A stretch of 25,426 nucleotides of DNA from Oscillospiraceae bacterium (GTDB lineage Bacteria; Bacillota; Clostridia; Oscillospirales; Ruminococcaceae). Below, piece by piece: positions 7,816 to 14,515 of the stretch. Each line of letters opens with the position of its first letter. The stretch's first letter is position 1. The notes beneath the pieces are model-generated. The model saw only the letters and a list, made by a program, of their open reading frames with translations. It was not told the DNA's origin and searched no databases. Made by a program: the position numbers and the translations under genes. The DNA is taken from contig JAEDGE010000008.1 of the NCBI GenBank assembly GCA_016297675.1, positions 1-25,426 of the forward strand, given 5' to 3'.

Positions 7816-8670
7816 TCACAAAACGGGATACTCCATTTTCCCTTCAAAAACAAAAGTAGCCGGTCCAATCATCGTAACAGATTCGTCTTTGTGATAGATA
7901 ATCCGCAGATCACCGCCACGCAAATGAATCTGTATTTCCTGTTCCTGCTTACAATAACCGTTCAAAACAGATGCAACAGCCGCAGCGCAAGCCCCAGTTC
8001 CACAGGCGAATGTCTCTCCGCTGCCACGTTCCCAGACACGCATTTGCAGCGTATGGTCATCTATTACACGGATAAATTCTGTATTGACACGATTCGGAAA
8101 CAATACATGGTGTTCAAAAGAAGGTCCGATTTTCTCCAAATCCAAAGAATCAATCTCTGGCAAGAAAACAACAGCATGTGGATTTCCCATAGAAACACAG
8201 GTCATCTCATAAGTAACACCGTCTACCGTTACGGGCTTTGCAATAAAACGATCTCCTTCTGCTGCCACTGGAATTTCAGATGGTTTCAAAATGGCTTTTC
8301 CCATATCCACCTTAACCGCATCTACCTGATTGCTTTCTGAATTCACATAAAGTGTTAGATATTTAATACCGGAATTGGTTTCCAAAGAAACCTCTGTTTT
8401 GTTTGTCATGCCATGTTCATAAACATACTTTCCCACACAGCGTGTTGCATTGCCGCACATCATCGCTTCGGAACCATCCGCATTAAAAATTCTCATTTTA
8501 AAATCTGCAATTTCTGATGGCATGATTAAAACCAAACCATCTGATCCCACGCCAAAGCGTACATTGCTCATAAAAATGGAGAGCTTTTCCGGGTCGGTTA
8601 CTGTCTCCTTGAAACAATTGATGTAGATGTAGTCATTTCCAATGCCATGCATTTTTGAAAAAGTCAGCAT
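7816..8670 (-). CDS. dapF: Diaminopimelate epimerase
   Basis: DapF interconverts LL- and meso-diaminopimelate, the precursor of both lysine and peptidoglycan cross-links, by a cofactor-free two-cysteine mechanism. The 284-residue protein has both halves of the active site: Cys72 in MCGNATRC and Cys223 in ACGTGACA. It also has the N-terminal FSKMHGIGNDY substrate loop and GNPHAVVF, all diagnostic. Length matches the family. The ATG at 8670 has an AGGAGG site 8 bases upstream, and a clear sigma-A promoter lies at 8703-8731. It is the first gene of the long leftward transcription unit and is divergent from gatC across a 120-base promoter region. Confidence 0.97.
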   Translation of the reverse strand: MLTFSKMHGIGNDYIYINCFKETVTDPEKLSIFMSNVRFGVGSDGLVLIMPSEIADFKMRIFNADGSEAMMCGNATRCVGKYVYEHGMTNKTEVSLETNSGIKYLTLYVNSESNQVDAVKVDMGKAILKPSEIPVAAEGDRFIAKPVTVDGVTYEMTCVSMGNPHAVVFLPEIDSLDLEKIGPSFEHHVLFPNRVNTEFIRVIDDHTLQMRVWERGSGETFACGTGACAAAVASVLNGYCKQEQEIQIHLRGGDLRIIYHKDESVTMIGPATFVFEGKMEYPVL

Positions 8671-8702
8671 AGTACAATCCTCCTTTTCACGACTCTTTTT
8701 CT

Positions 8703-8731
8703 ATTATACAAAAAAACATGACATAAATCAA
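8703..8731 (-). promoter_or_regulatory. Promoter for the dapF operon
   Basis: On the minus strand, TTGATT (8731-8726), a 17-base spacer and a perfect TATAAT (8708-8703) precede dapF. The predicted start gives a leader of about 25 bases with no room for a riboswitch. Confidence 0.8.
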
Positions 8732-8736
8732 GTTAT

Positions 8737-8774
8737 AATCCAAATTTTTTTCTACCAGACAGAAAATTTGGATT
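8737..8774. repeat. Inverted repeat between the divergent dapF and gatC promoters
   Basis: The arm aatccaaatttt (8737-8748) is the exact reverse complement of 8763-8774, and a smaller TCT/AGA palindrome sits at its centre (8751-8759). The element lies 5 bases upstream of the dapF -35 hexamer and 16 bases upstream of the gatC -35 hexamer. That position suits an operator acting on both promoters, but no regulator is identified. Confidence 0.6.
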
Positions 8775-8790
8775 CTGTTCAAGAAAAAAC

Positions 8791-8819
8791 TTGCAAAACG
8801 CTTGTATATGTGTTATAAT
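8791..8819 (+). promoter_or_regulatory. Promoter for the gatC-gatA-gatB/aspS operon
   Basis: TTGCAA (8791-8796), a 17-base spacer and a perfect TATAAT (8814-8819) form a strong sigma-A promoter. Transcription should start near 8826, giving an 83-base leader to the gatC start. Confidence 0.85.
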
Positions 8820-8847
8820 TTATCAGAATACAGGAAACGGATTTTGG

Positions 8848-8898
8848 ATGTCGTTCTGGCTTTTGGCTGTAAACGCAAAAAAATTCGTTGAGAAATGA
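8848..8898 (+). CDS. Possible 16-codon leader peptide upstream of gatC
   Basis: An ATG at 8848, with a weak AGGA 12 bases upstream, opens a frame reading MSFWLLAVNAKKFVEK that ends with TGA at 8896-8898. The stop codon overlaps the GAGG (8897-8900) that serves as the gatC ribosome binding site. This could couple gatC translation to the leader. The peptide contains one Asn codon (AAC at 8872). Chance occurrence of so short a frame is quite possible, so this is a candidate only. Confidence 0.25.
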   Translation: MSFWLLAVNAKKFVEK

Positions 8899-8908
8899 GG
8901 TTATAGAA

Positions 8909-9187
8909 TTGGATTTGAACATGATTTCATATCTGGCAGAATTGGGCAAACTGCACTTTTCTCCGGAAGAGATGGAACAAATGGCAAAAGATATGACCAG
9001 TATTATTGCCATTATGGACACAGTTAAAGAAATCGACATCACATACGATGCAGAGGCTGATAATAAAAATGTATATCTGAATGATTTACGAGAAGATGTC
9101 AGTGCACCAAGCTTTCCGACAGAAAAAATTCTGCAAAATGCTGTCAATGATGAAAGCTGTTTCGTTGTGCCAAAGGTAGTGGAATAA
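8909..9187 (+). CDS. gatC: Asp-tRNA(Asn)/Glu-tRNA(Gln) amidotransferase subunit C
   Basis: GatC is the small subunit that wraps around GatA and tethers it to GatB in the GatCAB amidotransferase. The typical features are the N-terminal helix MISYLAELGKLHFSPEEMEQM, then DMTSIIAIMDTVKEID, and the C-terminal LREDVSAPSFPTEKILQNA with the conserved Arg-Asp-Asp/Glu-like segment. I place the start at a TTG at 8909, because GAGG ends 8 bases upstream; this gives 92 residues, normal for GatC. A TTG at 8888 in the same frame lacks a binding site, and an ATG at 8921 would remove part of the first helix. gatA follows after 44 bases. Confidence 0.93.
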   Translation: MDLNMISYLAELGKLHFSPEEMEQMAKDMTSIIAIMDTVKEIDITYDAEADNKNVYLNDLREDVSAPSFPTEKILQNAVNDESCFVVPKVVE

Positions 9188-9192
9188 TAAGA

Positions 9193-9231
9193 AAGGAGAT
9201 TCACTTTTCTTTTAAAAAGTGAAAAAACCAT
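9193..9231 (+). promoter_or_regulatory. Distant Shine-Dalgarno plus hairpin ahead of gatA
   Basis: AAGGAG at 9193-9198 lies 33 bases before the gatA ATG (9232), too far for normal initiation, and no closer binding site is visible. A perfect 9-bp stem (ttcactttt 9200-9208 with 9215-9223, six-base loop) lies between them. If folded, it leaves one base before and eight bases after the stem, an effective spacing of nine bases. No T-run follows, so it is not a terminator. Confidence 0.6.
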
Positions 9232-10689
9232 ATGGATATTACAACAATGGGTATTCGTGAACAGCGTGACATGCTGGATCGTCACGAAATTTCTACAAAA
9301 GAACTGACAGAGTGCTATTTGGAGAGAATTGAAAAATTTGACCCGAAATTGCAAAGCTACATTACAGTTACAAAAGAAAAAGCCTTGCAGGATGCAGAAA
9401 AAGCACAGAAAAAGATCGATGCCGGCACCACTTCCCCACTCTGTGGCATTCCAATTGCTATCAAGGATAATATTTGTACAGATGGGATTCGAACGACCTG
9501 TGCTTCTAAAATGTTGGAGGACTTTGTCCCACCGTATAACGCAACTGCAATGGAAAAATTGGAAGCTCAAGATGCTGTGATACTTGGAAAAACCAGCATG
9601 GATGAATTCGCAATGGGCGGTTCTACACAGACATCTGCATTTGCAAAGACAAAGAATCCATTTGGAACAGATTGTGTACCGGGTGGTTCTTCTGGTGGTT
9701 CTGCTGCCTGCGTTTCTGCTTCTCTTGCAACCGCTGCACTTGGTTCTGATACTGGTGGTTCGATTCGGCAGCCAGCTGCCTTCTGTGGTGTGACTGGATT
9801 AAAACCAACATATGGTCGAGTTTCTCGTTATGGTCTGGTTGCATTTGCCTCCTCTTTGGATCAAATTGGACCAATTGCAAAAAGTCCGTATGACTGTGCA
9901 TTGCTTTTGAATGCCATCGCCGGCTATGATCCGCATGATGGAACAGTTTCCAAAAAGCCAGTAGAGGATTATACTGCTAAAATTGGAAAAGATATAAAAG
10001 GACTGAAAATCGGACTGCCAGCAGAATTTTTTGGAGAAGGCATCGATGATAGTATCCGAAATGCTGTTATGGAAGCTGCAAAGACTTATGAAAAAATGGG
10101 TGCGACTCTGGTGTCCTGTAATATGCCAAGCTTAAAATATGCAGTTGCTGCGTATTACTTGATTGCATGTGCAGAAGCTTCTTCTAACTTGTCCCGTTAT
10201 GATGGTATTAAATATGGTCACAGAAGCAAAATTGGTGAAAACTTTAATGAATTGATTTGCAATTCCAGAAGCGAAGGATTTGGTTCTGAAGTAAAAAGAA
10301 GAATTCTGCTTGGCAACTATGCATTGTCCAGTGGTTATTATGATGCTTACTACGGAAAAGCACTTGCATTGCGACAGAAAATTTCAGCAGAATATGCCTC
10401 TATTTTTGCGAAGTGCGATGTCATGTTAACACCTACTACACCAACGGTTGCTTATCATATTCATGAAAATATTTCTGATCCGGTAAAAATGTATCAGGCA
10501 GATATCTGTACAGTAACAGCAAATATTGCTGCACTTCCTTCCATTTCCACGCCTTGCGGCTATGATGAGAATGGGATGCCGATTGGAATGTCTTTGACGG
10601 GCAGACAATTTGATGAGACTACGATTTTGCAGGTTGCAGATGCATTCTCCAAGCAGTTTACGCTGAGAAGTCCGTCCCTTTCACTTTAA
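9232..10689 (+). CDS. gatA: Asp-tRNA(Asn)/Glu-tRNA(Gln) amidotransferase subunit A (amidase)
   Basis: GatA hydrolyses glutamine (or asparagine) to ammonia, which is channelled to GatB to amidate the misacylated tRNA. The 485-residue protein is full length and belongs to the amidase-signature family. The Ser-cisSer-Lys triad is intact: Lys78 in AIKDN, Ser153 in GGSSGGSAA and nucleophile Ser177 in DTGGSIRQPA. The family segment GLKPTYGRVSRYGLVAFASS follows. An upstream start is impossible because a TGA lies in frame at 9220. A second in-frame ATG at 9247 exists. Translation probably relies on the hairpin-bridged binding site described separately. gatB/aspS starts 21 bases after the stop. Confidence 0.97.
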   Translation: MDITTMGIREQRDMLDRHEISTKELTECYLERIEKFDPKLQSYITVTKEKALQDAEKAQKKIDAGTTSPLCGIPIAIKDNICTDGIRTTCASKMLEDFVPPYNATAMEKLEAQDAVILGKTSMDEFAMGGSTQTSAFAKTKNPFGTDCVPGGSSGGSAACVSASLATAALGSDTGGSIRQPAAFCGVTGLKPTYGRVSRYGLVAFASSLDQIGPIAKSPYDCALLLNAIAGYDPHDGTVSKKPVEDYTAKIGKDIKGLKIGLPAEFFGEGIDDSIRNAVMEAAKTYEKMGATLVSCNMPSLKYAVAAYYLIACAEASSNLSRYDGIKYGHRSKIGENFNELICNSRSEGFGSEVKRRILLGNYALSSGYYDAYYGKALALRQKISAEYASIFAKCDVMLTPTTPTVAYHIHENISDPVKMYQADICTVTANIAALPSISTPCGYDENGMPIGMSLTGRQFDETTILQVADAFSKQFTLRSPSLSL

Positions 10690-10710
10690 TTTTCAGGAGG
10701 TCATATCATT

Positions 10711-13584
10711 ATGTCATCATATATTCCTGTCATTGGTCTGGAAATTCATGCAGAGTTGCTGACAAAGTCCAAAGTATTTTGTACCTGTAATGCAGAATTT
10801 GGCGGCAGTCCAAACTCTCGTTGCTGTCCGGTTTGCACCGGTATGCCGGGTACGCTTCCAGTCATCAACCAGACCGCTGTACAGTATGCTGTGAAAGCCG
10901 GTTTTGCACTTGGCTGTAACATCAATAAATTTTCTGTATTTGATCGAAAGAATTACTTCTACCCGGATTTGCCGAAAGCATATCAAATCTCACAACTACA
11001 GCGTCCTCTTTGCATTGATGGTCTGGTAGAAATCGAAACAGAAAAGGGAAAGAAAAACATTCGCATCAATCGAATTCATCTGGAAGAGGATGCTGGTAAA
11101 CTGATTCACGATGATTTCAATGCCGTTTCCCTGGCTGACTATAACCGTTGTGGGATTCCGTTGATTGAAATTGTAACAGAGCCGGATATTTCCTCAGCAG
11201 AAGAGGCAAAGGCATTTGTAGAAAAAATCAGTCTGCTATTACAGTATGCTGGCGTGTGTGACTGTAAAATGGAGCAGGGCTCTCTCCGTTGTGATGTCAA
11301 CATCTCCATCATGAAGCCGGAAGATACTCAATTTGGTACTCGTGCTGAAATTAAAAATTTGAACTCCTTAAAATCTATTACGCGTGCAATCAATTATGAA
11401 ATCAAGCGGCAGTCTCGTTTGCTGGATGCTGGAAAACGCGTCATTCAAGAGACCCGTCGATTTAATGACAATAAAGGCGAAACGACTTCTATGAGAAGCA
11501 AGGAAAATGCCCATGATTACCGCTACTTCCCAGAGCCGGATATTTTACAGGTAAACTTTACAGATGAAATGCTGGATGCTATCAAGGACATGCTGCCGGA
11601 ACTGCCGCATAAGCGTTTGAAACGGTATATAGAAGAATATGGACTTTCCGAAACAGATGCAAAAATCATCGTCAATCAGAAACGAGTTTCCGATTTCTTT
11701 GAAGAAGCCTTACAGTGTTATTCTGCACCAAAGAGTCTTGCAAACTTTATCATTGTAGAGTTGATGCGTCGTATCAACCTTGGTGAAATTACCATGGAAG
11801 CATTGCCATTCTCTGCTACGGATTTTGCAAAACTGGTGGAAATGGCAGATACAGAAAAAATCTCGAAAAATGATGCAAAGAAAATCTTGCGTGCCATGAT
11901 TGAAACTGGAAAAGATGCTGAAAGCATTGCCAAAGAACAGGGTATGATGATTGTAAATGATACTGCAAAAGCAAAAGAAACCATTGCAGAAATTTTGTCT
12001 CAAAATCAGAATGCTGTGGCACAGTATCAAAGTGGAGAGCAAAAAGTATTCGGTTTCTTGATGGGGCAGTGCACAAAGGCACTCCGTGGAATTTGTACAC
12101 CAAAGACCATTAAAGAAACGCTGGAAACAGCATTAAAACAATCAACGGCTGCAATAGAAGAAACAAAGGATACAGAATCATCTGCAACAGTGGAAACCAA
12201 TCAGGAAACCGTTGCTTACACATTATATCACAACGAAAATGCCTATCAGCCATCTATAAAAGAAGGAATTATGCAAGTAGATGGTGCAACATTGATTCCG
12301 GAATTTGATTATGCAGAAGCAAAAAAACAGGTTGGCAAGCAAATTTCTCTGCACGCTTGTGTACACAAAGTGCGTCAAATGAGCAATTTTGCATTTGTAA
12401 TTTTACGTACTGGTCGGTATCTCCTGCAAACTATCTATGATCCGTCTGTTTGTGCAGAAAAAATAGATGGCATTCGAGAAGGCAACTTTGTGTCTGCTTC
12501 TGGTGTGGTACATGAAAATGAAAAGGCAGTCGGCGGTTTGGAATTACAACTGATGCATATGACAGTCATCTCCGCTTCCAATGAAGAATATCCTTTGAAG
12601 GTTTCCAATCCAAAACTGGGCTGTTCTTTGGATATCAATTTAGATAATCGTTCTGTTTCCTTGAGAAATGTCAATGAACGTGCAATCTTTAAGATTCAGG
12701 AAGGTGTTGCAAACGGTTTCCGTCAATTCATGCTGATGCAGGGCTTTACAGAAATTCACACACCGAAGATTGTTGCACAGGGTGCGGAAGGCGGTGCAAA
12801 TATCTTCCATCTGGAATATTTTGACAAGCCAGCATTCTTGAATCAGTCTCCACAGTTTTATAAGCAGACGGCTGTTGCTTTCTTTGACCGTGTCTTTGAA
12901 ATTGCACCAGTTTACCGTGCAGAAAAACACGCTACTTCCAGACACATCAATGAATACATCGGTTTGGATTTTGAAATGGGCTATATCGACAGTATGTATG
13001 ATGTCATGGCAATGGAAACTGCTACAATTCGTTATATTTTCTCTTATTTGCAGGAACACTATGCACACGAATTAGAGATGCTGCATGCAGATGTACCGGT
13101 TGTGACAGAAATTCCATGTGTAACTCTGCTGGAAGCAAAGGAAATTCTGGGAAATAAAGGTTCTAAGAATAAGCTTGACTTGGAACCAGAAGATGAAGTG
13201 GCACTTTGTGAATATGCAAAGAAAGAATTCAACAGTGATTTCATTTTCGTCACCCACTTCCCATCTTCTAAGCCGCCGTTCTATGCAATGAACTCCAGAG
13301 AAGATCCAAGATTGGCTTATAAATTTGACCTGCTGTTCCGTGGATTGGAAATCACAAGTGGTGGACAAAGAATCCATGATTATCAGGAGCAGGTGGATAA
13401 GATGATTGCACAAGGACTAAACCCGGATGACTTCCATAATTATCTGGAAGCACATAAATATGGTCTTCCACCACATGGTGGTTTGGGAATTGGTCTGGAA
13501 CGGTTCGTCATGAAACTACTGGGTTTGTCCAATGTTCGTCAAGCAAGTATGTTTCCAAGAGATATCAACCGTCTTCTTCCGTAA
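10711..13584 (+). CDS. gatB/aspS: Fusion of amidotransferase subunit B and archaeal-type (non-discriminating) aspartyl-tRNA synthetase
   Basis: One uninterrupted 957-codon frame holds two complete enzymes. Residues 1-477 are GatB: PVIGLEIHAEL, the zinc cysteines Cys24, Cys26, Cys39 and Cys42, DYNRCGIPLIEIVTEPD, RCDVNISI, and the YqeY-like tail ending near VFGFLMGQCTKALRG. Residues 478-530 form a Glu/Thr-rich linker. Residues 531-957 are a whole class II AspRS of archaeal/AspRS2 type (usual length about 430). It has an OB-fold anticodon domain (about 545-625), motif 1 with Pro685, motif 2 with Arg736 (PVYRAE, then HINEYIGLDFEMGY), and motif 3 with Arg931 (GLGLER-like). GatB phosphorylates and amidates Asp-tRNA-Asn; a relaxed AspRS makes that substrate. 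AGGAGG precedes the ATG by 9 bases. An in-frame ATG at 12271 (Met521) behind AGAAGGA might also yield AspRS alone. Confidence 0.96.
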   Translation: MSSYIPVIGLEIHAELLTKSKVFCTCNAEFGGSPNSRCCPVCTGMPGTLPVINQTAVQYAVKAGFALGCNINKFSVFDRKNYFYPDLPKAYQISQLQRPLCIDGLVEIETEKGKKNIRINRIHLEEDAGKLIHDDFNAVSLADYNRCGIPLIEIVTEPDISSAEEAKAFVEKISLLLQYAGVCDCKMEQGSLRCDVNISIMKPEDTQFGTRAEIKNLNSLKSITRAINYEIKRQSRLLDAGKRVIQETRRFNDNKGETTSMRSKENAHDYRYFPEPDILQVNFTDEMLDAIKDMLPELPHKRLKRYIEEYGLSETDAKIIVNQKRVSDFFEEALQCYSAPKSLANFIIVELMRRINLGEITMEALPFSATDFAKLVEMADTEKISKNDAKKILRAMIETGKDAESIAKEQGMMIVNDTAKAKETIAEILSQNQNAVAQYQSGEQKVFGFLMGQCTKALRGICTPKTIKETLETALKQSTAAIEETKDTESSATVETNQETVAYTLYHNENAYQPSIKEGIMQVDGATLIPEFDYAEAKKQVGKQISLHACVHKVRQMSNFAFVILRTGRYLLQTIYDPSVCAEKIDGIREGNFVSASGVVHENEKAVGGLELQLMHMTVISASNEEYPLKVSNPKLGCSLDINLDNRSVSLRNVNERAIFKIQEGVANGFRQFMLMQGFTEIHTPKIVAQGAEGGANIFHLEYFDKPAFLNQSPQFYKQTAVAFFDRVFEIAPVYRAEKHATSRHINEYIGLDFEMGYIDSMYDVMAMETATIRYIFSYLQEHYAHELEMLHADVPVVTEIPCVTLLEAKEILGNKGSKNKLDLEPEDEVALCEYAKKEFNSDFIFVTHFPSSKPPFYAMNSREDPRLAYKFDLLFRGLEITSGGQRIHDYQEQVDKMIAQGLNPDDFHNYLEAHKYGLPPHGGLGIGLERFVMKLLGLSNVRQASMFPRDINRLLP

Positions 13585-13635
13585 CCGTGCATATCAATTG
13601 GCTGTTTGTTTTTTCAATTTGCGAGGTATCACACT

Positions 13636-14316
13636 ATGGACGACAAGGAATTTTATTTAGATGCAATTAAGGGGATTGTACCAGAGCAAAAAGAAGTACA
13701 GTTGCAAAATGTATTTTATTCCTTCTTGGAAATTGAGCATTTATATGACTCAGCCATCAATGTGGTAAAAACGCAACTTAACATCTTAAATAATGAGTTT
13801 AATATGCGTTTTCAGAGGAATCCCATTCACAGCATTGAAAGCCGAATTAAAACACCGCAAAGTATCATTGGAAAACTACAGCGGAAAGGCTTTCCAGTTT
13901 CACCGGAATCTGCAAGAAAACATTTGCAGGATATTGCAGGAATCCGTGTGATTTGCTGTTACATTGATGATATTTATGCTTTGGCAGATCTTTTAACTGT
14001 GCACAAAGATTTTCATCTTGTAAAAATAAAAGATTACATCAAAAACCCAAAATCTAATGGTTACCGTAGTTTTCATATGATTATAGAAGTGCCTATCTAC
14101 ACTTCTACTGGAAAACAGGTGGCACCAGTAGAAATCCAGATTCGTACAATTGCAATGGATTTCTGGGCCAGCTTAGAGCATCAACTACACTATAAATCCA
14201 TTGGAGATACGAATATCTCTAGTTCTTTAACAGGTGAATTGAAACGCTGTGCAGAAACCATTGCAGAAACAGATTTAAAAATGCAAGAAATGTTTAATCA
14301 AATTAATGATCTTTAA
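13636..14316 (+). CDS. Small alarmone synthetase, RelQ/YjbM-like GTP pyrophosphokinase
   Basis: This 226-residue protein carries a single RelA/SpoT synthetase domain (about 45-200) that transfers pyrophosphate from ATP to GDP or GTP to form (p)ppGpp. Visible motifs are LQDIAGIRV (97-105), NGYRSFH (141-147) and EIQIRT (166-171), with Glu166 and Arg170 at the expected places, followed by WASLEHQLHYK. There is no HD hydrolase domain and no TGS/ACT regulatory region, so it is a stand-alone synthetase rather than a ribosome-bound Rel. The ATG at 13636 has GAGGT 8 bases upstream; a longer frame from 13606 lacks a binding site. It starts 51 bases after gatB/aspS with no terminator between, so it probably shares that transcript. 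Confidence 0.93.
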   Translation: MDDKEFYLDAIKGIVPEQKEVQLQNVFYSFLEIEHLYDSAINVVKTQLNILNNEFNMRFQRNPIHSIESRIKTPQSIIGKLQRKGFPVSPESARKHLQDIAGIRVICCYIDDIYALADLLTVHKDFHLVKIKDYIKNPKSNGYRSFHMIIEVPIYTSTGKQVAPVEIQIRTIAMDFWASLEHQLHYKSIGDTNISSSLTGELKRCAETIAETDLKMQEMFNQINDL

Positions 14317-14396
14317 TGGGTCAGAAAGTATGGTAAAACTTCACAAAATAAAAAGCACTCCTTTTTGACAGGTTTTACAAAAATAAATTGAATAAC

Positions 14397-14425
14397 TTGA
14401 CATCCCATGAGTAATGTGCTATAAT
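14397..14425 (+). promoter_or_regulatory. Promoter for carD
   Basis: A perfect TTGACA (14397-14402), 17-base spacer and perfect TATAAT (14420-14425) give a consensus sigma-A promoter. The predicted start is near 14432. Confidence 0.88.
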
Positions 14426-14457
14426 TATACTATATCAGGTATGTCGTGTTGCGAAAA

Positions 14458-14492
14458 GCGTAAGTCCGGACAAAACGGATTTACGCTTTTTT
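14458..14492 (+). terminator. Rho-independent terminator inside the carD leader
   Basis: The stem gcgtaagtccg (14458-14468) pairs with 14476-14486 over 11 base pairs, including one G-U, with a seven-base loop, and is followed by six T residues. Flanking A and T residues can extend the stem. It lies between the carD promoter and the carD ribosome binding site, so it should limit carD expression unless antitermination occurs. Terminated RNA would be about 60 bases long. Confidence 0.85.
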
Positions 14493-14515
14493 GCATTTTC
14501 AATAGGAGGTATTTT

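Noticed and set aside
8820..8908. T-box riboswitch for Asn upstream of gatC
   Set aside because: The leader is only about 83 bases, with no AGGGTGGNACCGCG-type element and no terminator.
8779..9570. 263-residue open frame on the minus strand opposite gatC and gatA
   Set aside because: Composition is Phe/Cys/Ser-rich, typical of an antisense shadow; it lies opposite clear gatC and gatA and over their promoter, with no binding site.
12120..12310. The GatB-AspRS join as two genes merged by a sequencing error
   Set aside because: There is no stop in any part of the linker frame, composition is coding-like, GatB ends at its natural length and AspRS begins at its natural length, joined by a typical hydrophilic linker. 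A read-level check is still worthwhile.
14333..14378. Inverted GTAAAAC/GTTTTAC repeat as terminator of the alarmone synthetase gene
   Set aside because: Only 7 bp, with a large interior and no T-run after the second arm; not convincing as a terminator.
14414..14515. N-terminal extension of CarD upstream of 14516
   Set aside because: It would translate through the promoter -10 region or the leader terminator, while a strong AGGAGGT site marks the ATG at 14516.
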